Positions 34,661 through 41,540 of a DNA stretch of 44,459 bases are shown here, one piece after another. Origin of the DNA: an uncultured Collinsella sp. (GTDB taxonomy: Bacteria; Actinomycetota; Coriobacteriia; Coriobacteriales; Coriobacteriaceae); NCBI GenBank assembly GCA_900546825.1, contig UREE01000009.1, positions 1 through 44,459 on the forward strand, read 5' to 3'. The notes under the pieces were generated by a model. It had not been told where the DNA came from. It ran no database searches and worked only from the letters and a program-made list of their open reading frames with translations. The translations under genes and the position numbers were made by a program. Every line of letters begins with the position of its first letter. Position 1 is the stretch's first letter.

Positions 34661-36385
34661 GTGGACGAGGAAGCAAGCATCATCCTGGGGGATGCCATCG
34701 CCTTTTGCCAGCGCGACGGCCAAGATGCACGCCTCATCAACATGCTGGGGCAATCGCGCGCCATAAGCCTGACCGAAGATACGCTCACGATCGAGGCCCC
34801 CTCGCGCTTTGCCATCGCGCAGCTCAAAAAGCATCAGCCGACCATTGAGGCCTATCTGGAAGAAATCGCCTTTGCACCGATCGCGCTCGACATCGTGGCA
34901 CCGCAAGGCGCAACGGCCGAATCTGCTGCCGCGACGGCGCCCGCCACGGCTCCCGCTGCTTCCCCGGCGGTGCCGGCCTCCGCAGGCGACGTGCCGACAA
35001 TCGAGCACCAGCACGGCGATGTTTCCCGTGAAACCATGGCACCGTTGCCGACCGCGGCGGCGACGTCAACGAACGCACCCGTCACGCACATGCCTATCGC
35101 TCACGACGCAGCGGCGGGCGCGGATTCGGGCATTGCAATCAAGAACACGCTCTCGGCCGATGATTTTCGTCGCATGATGAACCAGATGAAGGGCGGAGCG
35201 CCGACTAAGTCCACGCAAGCTGCGACCCCCGCTTCACCCATGCCAGCACCGACCGTACCGGCCGAGCAGAATGCGGATGGAGCCCCGCTCGCCGCGAACT
35301 CAAAATTTACCTTTGAGAACTTTGTCTACGGCCCCGAGAACAGCCATGCCTATCGCTCGGCACTCAAGTTTGCCGCCCTCGCGGACGAGCGCGGCACGTG
35401 CACATCACTGTTCATCTACGGCAAATCGGGCCTGGGCAAGACGCACCTGCTGCTTGCCATCAAAAACGAGCTCGCCGAGAAGTCGCCCGAGATCAAGGTC
35501 AAGTATGCCAACTCCCAGGCATATCTGGACGACCTGATGACGGAGTTCGACCGCCAAAAGAAGAGCAACGCCCCCATCATGCAGGCATACCACGGCGTGG
35601 ACGTGCTCATCATCGACGACATTCAAAACATCATCGGCAAGCGCGCGAGCGTGGACTACTTTTTCCAGCTCATGGACGAGTTTATCCGCAACAACAAAAA
35701 AGTCGTCATCGCAGCCGACCGCGCTCCCAAAGACTTGAGCATGGACGAGCGCCTGACTAGCCGCTTTAACGCCGGCATGCTCTGTTTGGTGGCAGAGCCC
35801 AGCTACGAGATGAAATACAAGATCTTGCAGCGCTACTACGAGAACACGATAGCCGCCGCACCCGAGGCGGGTGACGACTCGCTGTTGGCGGCCTACGGTG
35901 GTGACGGCGGGCATCTGACCGACGAGCACTTTAAGCACATGGCAGAGGTGTCGGGAACCAACATTCGCGAGCTCGAGAGTTTTTGCGAACGCTGCGCCGG
36001 CGAGGCGGGAGACCGCGAGCGCGAGGGCGGCGAGCTCAGCTTCGACGACATCGACGCCATCGCAAGCCAGTACTTCGATACGTCGGCCAAAAAGATCAAC
36101 GTGCAGACGGTCCAGTCTGTCATCGAAGAGCAGTACGGCGTGACGCACGAGGAGCTCATCGGCCCGCGCCGCAATGCCAACATAGCCAAAGCCCGTCATA
36201 TCGCCATCTATCTGGCCATCGAGATGTGCGAGATGACGACCACGGCGGTGGGCGCGGAGTTTGGCAACCGCAACCACTCAACCGTCAGCACGAGCTATAA
36301 AAAGGTCCAGAAGATGATCCAGGAAGACCGCACCGTCACCGAAGACCTCAAGTCGCTGCGCGATAAAATTACACTGCGCTCGTAG
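34661..36385 (+). CDS. dnaA: Chromosomal replication initiator DnaA (divergent)
   Basis: 574 residues, GTG start with GGGGGAG upstream. Domain I about 1-80 is hardly recognisable; domain II (80-210) is an Ala/Pro/Thr-rich linker, longer than usual. Domain III has FTFENFVYGPEN, Walker A GKSGLGKTH (254-261 region), Walker B VLIIDDIQ (316-320 region), sensor I ADRAPKDL and an Arg-finger region SRFNAGM. Domain IV has NIAKARHIAIYLAIE and GNRNHSTV in place of the usual GGRDHSTV. By alignment to E. coli, R399 and H434 are kept (R504, H539), but P423, D433 and T435 become T528, N538 and S540. A parS-like site is encoded in the linker (35020-35035). Confidence 0.96.
   Translation: MDEEASIILGDAIAFCQRDGQDARLINMLGQSRAISLTEDTLTIEAPSRFAIAQLKKHQPTIEAYLEEIAFAPIALDIVAPQGATAESAAATAPATAPAASPAVPASAGDVPTIEHQHGDVSRETMAPLPTAAATSTNAPVTHMPIAHDAAAGADSGIAIKNTLSADDFRRMMNQMKGGAPTKSTQAATPASPMPAPTVPAEQNADGAPLAANSKFTFENFVYGPENSHAYRSALKFAALADERGTCTSLFIYGKSGLGKTHLLLAIKNELAEKSPEIKVKYANSQAYLDDLMTEFDRQKKSNAPIMQAYHGVDVLIIDDIQNIIGKRASVDYFFQLMDEFIRNNKKVVIAADRAPKDLSMDERLTSRFNAGMLCLVAEPSYEMKYKILQRYYENTIAAAPEAGDDSLLAAYGGDGGHLTDEHFKHMAEVSGTNIRELESFCERCAGEAGDREREGGELSFDDIDAIASQYFDTSAKKINVQTVQSVIEEQYGVTHEELIGPRRNANIAKARHIAIYLAIEMCEMTTTAVGAEFGNRNHSTVSTSYKKVQKMIQEDRTVTEDLKSLRDKITLRS
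35020..35035. promoter_or_regulatory. parS-like site inside dnaA linker
   Basis: TGTTTCCCGTGAAACC matches the parS palindrome at 14 of 16 positions and encodes part of the linker sequence GDVSRET. It lies in the least constrained part of dnaA, about 5 kb from the main cluster. Confidence 0.5.
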
Positions 36386-36623
36386 GGAAATAGAGACACC
36401 TGTTGAAAACTTGTCGAAACCACGGGCATAAGGTGTCTAAAACCCAACCCGCGGTGATGAAAAGTTTTGCGCAGGTTTTGAACGTGGAAAACCACCCCTG
36501 TTGCACACAGGTTGCTGTCGATTCTCTTTCTTGGTCTGACCTGCGTCTTTGGGAGTAATCAACAGTTTCGTCAGTGCTATTACTATTATTAAGATATTTA
36601 TATCTATAGAAAGGTATTAAAAG
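36386..36623 (+). promoter_or_regulatory. oriC: Replication origin core (dnaA-dnaN gap)
   Basis: 238 non-coding bases. TGTTGAAAA (36401-36409) is the reverse of TTTTCAACA; TTGTCGAAA (36411) and CGTGGAAAA (36483-36491) are related variants. Near the right end comes TAATCAACA (36556-36564), a 12-base spacer, then CTATTACTATTATTA (36577-36591), whose complement reads 3'-GAT/AAT repeats like DnaA-trios, then the AT-rich AGATATTTATATCTATAG. Order and orientation match the basal unwinding system described for B. subtilis. The ribosome binding site of dnaN (GAAAGG) follows. Confidence 0.75.
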
Positions 36624-37727
36624 ATGAAGTTCACCGTCAGCCAGAGCTCGCTTACACAAGCCATCGGCGTCGTTATGAAGGGTGTCGCTTCGGCATCCAC
36701 CCTTCCCATCCTGTCGGGCGTGCTCGTTAAGGCCCAAGACGGCATCTTGGAATTCCAGACCTCTAACTACACTATCTCGATCCGTCATCGCATCGCGGCG
36801 CATGTCGAAGAAGAGGGCGAGATGGTTATCCCCTGTAAGGTGCTCTCCAATATCACCAAGACCCTCCCCGATGCCCCGGTCACCTTTGAGCTGTCCGAGC
36901 GCCAGGTGCTGATTGGTTGCGAGAAGAGCTCTTTTAGGCTGAACACGCTCGATGCCAATGACTTCCCCGAGTTTCCGGCCTATGCCATCGAGAGTGCCGT
37001 GGAGCTGCCGACCGATGTCTTGTCCGAAATGGTCGGCCGCGTGTGGCGCGTCACCTCGACCGACAAGGCTCGCCCCATCCTGGGCGGCGTGCACATGAAG
37101 GTCGAGAACAACACCGTACGCCTGGTGGCGACCGATTCCTTCCGCTTGGCCGTGTGCGATACGCAGGTCGAGACCTCGACCCTCGAGGGCTCCTTTGAGC
37201 TCAACGTTCCGGCTGACGCCTTTAACGATGCGCTGAACATCATGGCCAGCCAGGCGACCATCATGATCGGGGCTACCGACACCCAGGTCGTCTTCGAGGC
37301 CGGCAACACCACCTACGTGTCGCGTCGCATCGAGGGCGTGTACCCCAACTACAAGCAGCTCATCCCCGATTCGTGCGTGACGAGCGTCAAGATCGATGTC
37401 GCCGCCTTTAACGCCGCCCTCAAGCGCGTGGCCGTTATCGCGAGCGCCAACCCCGCCGTCAAGTTCGAGATCGATGTCGAGAACGGGCAGATGGGCCTGT
37501 CCTCCATTTCCAATGACCAGGACCTTGCGCAGGAGACGATCGATGTCGAGGCTGAGGGCGAGTCGGGTACCATCGCCTTCAACTACCACTACATCTTCGG
37601 CTGCCTCAATGCCCTGTCCAAGGAGAAGGAGATCACGCTGGAGCTCAAGAGCTACTCGCAGGCGGGCATCTTTAAGTCCTACGACAAGATCAACTACCTG
37701 TACCTGGTCATGCCGGTCCGCATCTAG
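36624..37727 (+). CDS. dnaN: DNA polymerase III beta subunit (sliding clamp)
   Basis: 367 residues, three clamp folds. The N-terminal MKFTVSQSSLTQAI, LPILSGVLV, and central RPILGGVHM segments are typical, as is the C-terminal YLVMPVRI that lines the protein-binding cleft. Forms a dimeric ring on DNA at the replication fork. It directly follows the origin core and is followed after 9 bases by recF. Confidence 0.97.
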   Translation: MKFTVSQSSLTQAIGVVMKGVASASTLPILSGVLVKAQDGILEFQTSNYTISIRHRIAAHVEEEGEMVIPCKVLSNITKTLPDAPVTFELSERQVLIGCEKSSFRLNTLDANDFPEFPAYAIESAVELPTDVLSEMVGRVWRVTSTDKARPILGGVHMKVENNTVRLVATDSFRLAVCDTQVETSTLEGSFELNVPADAFNDALNIMASQATIMIGATDTQVVFEAGNTTYVSRRIEGVYPNYKQLIPDSCVTSVKIDVAAFNAALKRVAVIASANPAVKFEIDVENGQMGLSSISNDQDLAQETIDVEAEGESGTIAFNYHYIFGCLNALSKEKEITLELKSYSQAGIFKSYDKINYLYLVMPVRI

Positions 37728-37736
37728 CGCTGCGCC

Positions 37737-38843
37737 ATGACCATGTTCGCCCGCGATCTTTCCGTCGCGCACTACCGCAGCTTCGATAGCTATCACCTTG
37801 CCCTGGACGAGGGCGTGACGATACTTGCGGGACCCAACGCGGCGGGAAAGACCAATCTCATAGAGGCGCTGCAGCTGCTGACGAGCGGCGCCTCGTTTAG
37901 GCATCCGACCGCAGCCGAGCTCGTCCATGACGGCGTGGGCTCGTGCAAGATCGAGCTGAGGCTCGAGGGCGACGGCCGCGTGCTTGATATGGGATTGAGC
38001 GCGGAGGACGGTAAGCGCTCGTTTAGCCGCAACGGCAAGAGATGCTCTGCCGCCGGTGTGCGCGGGGTTCTTCCGAGCGTGCTGTTTTGCCCCGACCATC
38101 TGGACATGGTTAAGCGTGGCGCCAGTGTGCGCCGCGCCGCCCTCGATGACTTTGGCATGCAACTGAGCGCACGCTATGCCGATCTTGCGAGCACCTATGG
38201 GCGCTGCGTGACCCAGCGTAACGCCTTGCTCAAGGAGACCTGGTGCTGCCGCGAGATGCTCGGCGCGTGGAACGATTCGATTGCCCGCGCGGGCTCGGCC
38301 CTGCTCGTGCACCGGTTGGCCCTGCTCGACCGGCTGGCGGGCCATGTGCACACTGCCTACGGGCAAGTAGCGTCAGGTGAGGCCGCCAACGTGACCTATG
38401 CGTCCACGCTGGGGGCTTTGCCCCAGGTCGAGGATCGCGAAGAGCTGAAGGGTTGGGCGTACGAGCGCATGCTGGCCGCCCTTGACGAGCATGCCGACGA
38501 GGAAATTCGCCGCGGCGTGACGTTGGTGGGACCGCATCGCGACGAGATTGAGTTTACCGTGGCGGGTCGCTCCGCCCGTTCATTTGCCAGCCAAGGACAG
38601 CAGCGCACGCTGGTGCTGTCCTGGAAGGTGGCCGAGGTTGCCGTGGCTCGCGATGTCCTGGGCACCGCCCCACTGCTGCTTCTGGACGACGTGATGAGCG
38701 AGCTCGACGGCGAGCGTCGCGGCGCTTTCCTGCGGCTGATCGGCGATGATATCCAGACGGTCATAACTACGACCAACCTGGGGTACTTTACCGATGACCT
38801 GCTTGATCGAGCCAAGGTGGTGAGCATGGGTGAGACGTGCTAA
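37737..38843 (+). CDS. recF: DNA replication and repair protein RecF
   Basis: 368 residues. SMC-like ATPase head with Walker A GPNAAGKTN, signature SQGQQRTLVLSWK and Walker B LLLLDDVMSELD. Helps load RecA on gapped DNA. Lies immediately after dnaN and overlaps the dciA-like gene by 14 bases. Confidence 0.96.
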   Translation: MTMFARDLSVAHYRSFDSYHLALDEGVTILAGPNAAGKTNLIEALQLLTSGASFRHPTAAELVHDGVGSCKIELRLEGDGRVLDMGLSAEDGKRSFSRNGKRCSAAGVRGVLPSVLFCPDHLDMVKRGASVRRAALDDFGMQLSARYADLASTYGRCVTQRNALLKETWCCREMLGAWNDSIARAGSALLVHRLALLDRLAGHVHTAYGQVASGEAANVTYASTLGALPQVEDREELKGWAYERMLAALDEHADEEIRRGVTLVGPHRDEIEFTVAGRSARSFASQGQQRTLVLSWKVAEVAVARDVLGTAPLLLLDDVMSELDGERRGAFLRLIGDDIQTVITTTNLGYFTDDLLDRAKVVSMGETC

Positions 38844-39393
38844 TTACGAGCGCGAGAGCGAAACGGTCGCCTTCAGCGGGTTTTTGAACGCAGAGCGCCA
38901 GCGCATCCTGGCGGCTGCGACCCCTGAGCGCCGTGCGCAGATGGAGGCCGCCGAGGAGTCGCGTGCGGTCTATCGCGCGTGGAACGCGGTGTGCTCGGGC
39001 ACGCGCGAGGGGCGGCATGTGACGGGTCTGCGCTACCTGCCCGAGTCCAATGAGCTGCTGGTATATCTCGACTCGCCCTCGTGGACGCAGGAAATGACGC
39101 TGTTGCGCGAGATCATCCGCGCGCGCATGGAGCGCGCCGGTGCGCATGTGGACAGCCTGGTGTTCAAAACCACCGCGCCCGGTCACACGCCGCCCGCCGC
39201 CAAGGAGCGCCTGCGCCTGGCGACGACCGAGCGATCGCCGGCCCCGCACGCCGACCTAAGTGAGGCCGAGCGTACCGAGATCGAGCGCCAAGTGGCGCCC
39301 ATCGAAGACCAAAAACTGCGCGAGGCCCTCGAGAATGCCATGAGAGCCAGTGCCGAGTGGGCCAAGGGCGTGCAAAGCAAAAAAGAGCCTTAA
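38830..39393 (+). CDS. DUF721/DciA-type protein
   Basis: 187 residues, GTG start inside the recF end. The conserved DUF721 part is at about 45-115 (NAVCSGTREGRHVTGLRYLPESNELLVYLDSPSWTQEMTLLREIIRARM). In bacteria lacking DnaC/DnaI, DciA helps load the replicative helicase; position between recF and gyrB is typical of actinobacteria. The C-terminal half is charged and variable. Confidence 0.9.
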   Translation: MRRANYERESETVAFSGFLNAERQRILAAATPERRAQMEAAEESRAVYRAWNAVCSGTREGRHVTGLRYLPESNELLVYLDSPSWTQEMTLLREIIRARMERAGAHVDSLVFKTTAPGHTPPAAKERLRLATTERSPAPHADLSEAERTEIERQVAPIEDQKLREALENAMRASAEWAKGVQSKKEP

Positions 39394-39421
39394 ATCGCAT
39401 CTGGTGGCCTTGTAGAGCCAA

Positions 39422-39449
39422 ATACCCTCGTTCCCGAGGGTATTTTTTT
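39422..39449 (+). terminator. Terminator of dnaN-recF-dciA operon
   Basis: ATACCCTCG-ttc-CGAGGGTAT stem followed by seven T residues, about 30 bases after the stop. Confidence 0.92.
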
Positions 39450-39498
39450 ACGATAAACTAGTAAGGCTATACACATTTTCTTGACTGAAGGAGGACGT

Positions 39499-41529
39499 GT
39501 GGCAAACGAAAACGATTACGATGGCGGCGAGATTAAGATTCTCGAAGGTCTCGAGGCCGTTCGTAAGCGCCCGGGCATGTATATCGGCTCGACGAGCGCC
39601 AGCGGTCTGCATCACCTGGTGTGGGAGATCGTTGACAACTCCGTCGACGAGGCCATGGCCGGTTTCTGCACCGAGATCCAGGTGACGGTCCACGCCGACA
39701 ACTCCATCACGGTCGTCGACAACGGGCGCGGCATCCCCGTTGACGAGCACCCTGTTAAAAAGATCCCGACGCTCGAGGTCGTCATGACGATCTTGCACGC
39801 CGGCGGTAAGTTCGATAACTCGGCCTATAAGGTCTCGGGCGGCCTGCACGGCGTGGGCATCTCCGTCGTCAACGCACTGTCCAAGCGCGTGGTCGTTCAG
39901 GTTCGTCGCGATGGCAACACCTACGAGATGGAATTCTCGCGCGGCAAGACCGTCAAGAAGATGGAGGTCGTGGGCACCTCGGATTCGACGGGCACCACCG
40001 TCACCTTCTGGCCCGACGACGAGATCTTCGAGACCTGCATCTACGATTTCGATACGCTGCACAACCGTCTGCAGGAGACGGCGTTCCTCAATAAGAACCT
40101 CAAAATCGTGCTGACCGACGAGCGCGAGGCGACTCCCCACGTGGAGGAGTTTTGCTACGAGGGCGGCATCATCGACTTCGTCAAGTTCCTCAACGAGGGC
40201 AAGGACGTCCCCGAGGCCTTTAAGGAGCCCATCTATATCGAGGGCAAATCGGACCCGGACGCGCCTGTGGCCAAGATGGGCGAGGTCGAGGTTTCCCTGC
40301 AGTGGAATAGCGGCTACGGCGAGAACGTCATGTCGTTCGCCAACGACATCTACACTCCCGAGGGCGGCATGCACCTTGAGGGCTTCCGCACCGCGCTCAC
40401 CCGCGTGATCAACGATTACGCACGCAAGCAGAACCTGCTCAAGGAAAAAGATGCCAACCTGACCGGCGACGATGTGCGCGAGGGTCTTTCGGCCGTTATT
40501 TCGGTCAAGCTGCCCGACCCGCAGTTTGAGGGCCAGACCAAGGCCAAGCTCGGCAGCTCCTATATGCGTGCGCTCACGCTCAAGATCGTGACCGACGGCC
40601 TCGCCGATTACCTCGAGGAGCATCCCAAGCCTGCTCGCGAGATCGTCAAGAAGGCGCAACAGGCCTGCAAGGCGCGCAACGCCGCCCGCAAGGCGCGCGA
40701 GGCGACCCGCCGCAAGAGCCTGCTCGAGACGGCATCCCTGCCCGGTAAGCTCGCCGACTGCTCGGTGCGCGATGCCGAGCTGACCGAGCTCTTCATCGTA
40801 GAGGGCGACTCGGCAGGCGGTTCGGCCAAGGACGGCCGTCGCCGAGACATCCAGGCGATTCTGCCCCTGCGTGGCAAGATTTTGAACGTCGAGCGCGTTG
40901 GTGACCATCGCGCGTTCTCGAGTGACACCATCCAGTCGCTGATTACCGCGATCGGCTGCGGCGTCACGACGAGTGCCGGCGACGGCGGCGACTTCGATAT
41001 CACCAAGGCGCGCTACCACAAGATCATCATCATGACCGATGCAGACGTCGACGGCGCGCATATCCGCATTCTGCTGCTGACGTTCTTCTACAAGTACATG
41101 CGTCCGCTGATCGATGCCGGCTACGTCTATGTTGCCTGCCCGCCCATCTTTGGCATTAAGGTGCGCAACAAGATCCACTACGTGTATCCCAATGGCCGCC
41201 AGCCCGAAGACGAGATCCTGCGCGACACCATCCAGAGTCTGGGCCTGAACCCCGACGACAACGACGAGGCCGGCAAGGCCAAGGACGGCAAGATCACCAA
41301 GAAGCGCAAGGGCTATACCGTCCAGCGCTACAAGGGCCTGGGCGAGATGGACCCCAAGCAGCTTGCCTCGACGACGATGGATCCCAAGACCCGCATCCTG
41401 CAGCGTGTGTCGATCGAGGACGCCGTGGTGGCGGACCGCGCCGTGCGCGAGCTGATGGGTTCCGAGGTCGGCTATCGCCGCGAGTACATCGAGAAGCATG
41501 CACATGATGCACGCTTCCTTGACGCTTAA
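39499..41529 (+). CDS. gyrB: DNA gyrase subunit B
   Basis: 676 residues. GHKL ATPase (EGLEAVRKRPGMYIGSTS, IVDNSVDEAMAG, GGLHGVGISVVNALS), transducer, and a TOPRIM domain with EGDSAGGSAK, ILPLRGKILNVE and MTDADVDGAHI. With GyrA it introduces negative supercoils. GGAGG lies 4 bases before the GTG at 39499; an in-frame TTG six codons earlier would begin before that site and is rejected. gyrA follows after 11 bases. Confidence 0.98.
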   Translation: MANENDYDGGEIKILEGLEAVRKRPGMYIGSTSASGLHHLVWEIVDNSVDEAMAGFCTEIQVTVHADNSITVVDNGRGIPVDEHPVKKIPTLEVVMTILHAGGKFDNSAYKVSGGLHGVGISVVNALSKRVVVQVRRDGNTYEMEFSRGKTVKKMEVVGTSDSTGTTVTFWPDDEIFETCIYDFDTLHNRLQETAFLNKNLKIVLTDEREATPHVEEFCYEGGIIDFVKFLNEGKDVPEAFKEPIYIEGKSDPDAPVAKMGEVEVSLQWNSGYGENVMSFANDIYTPEGGMHLEGFRTALTRVINDYARKQNLLKEKDANLTGDDVREGLSAVISVKLPDPQFEGQTKAKLGSSYMRALTLKIVTDGLADYLEEHPKPAREIVKKAQQACKARNAARKAREATRRKSLLETASLPGKLADCSVRDAELTELFIVEGDSAGGSAKDGRRRDIQAILPLRGKILNVERVGDHRAFSSDTIQSLITAIGCGVTTSAGDGGDFDITKARYHKIIIMTDADVDGAHIRILLLTFFYKYMRPLIDAGYVYVACPPIFGIKVRNKIHYVYPNGRQPEDEILRDTIQSLGLNPDDNDEAGKAKDGKITKKRKGYTVQRYKGLGEMDPKQLASTTMDPKTRILQRVSIEDAVVADRAVRELMGSEVGYRREYIEKHAHDARFLDA

Positions 41530-41540
41530 GAGGAGGTAAC

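Noticed and set aside
36369..38366. Leftward frame of about 665 codons opposite dnaN/recF
   Set aside because: Antisense shadow spanning the origin and two core genes; its His/Arg/Leu-rich translation has no domain.
39448..41505. Leftward frame of about 685 codons opposite gyrB
   Set aside because: Shadow created by high third-position GC in gyrB.
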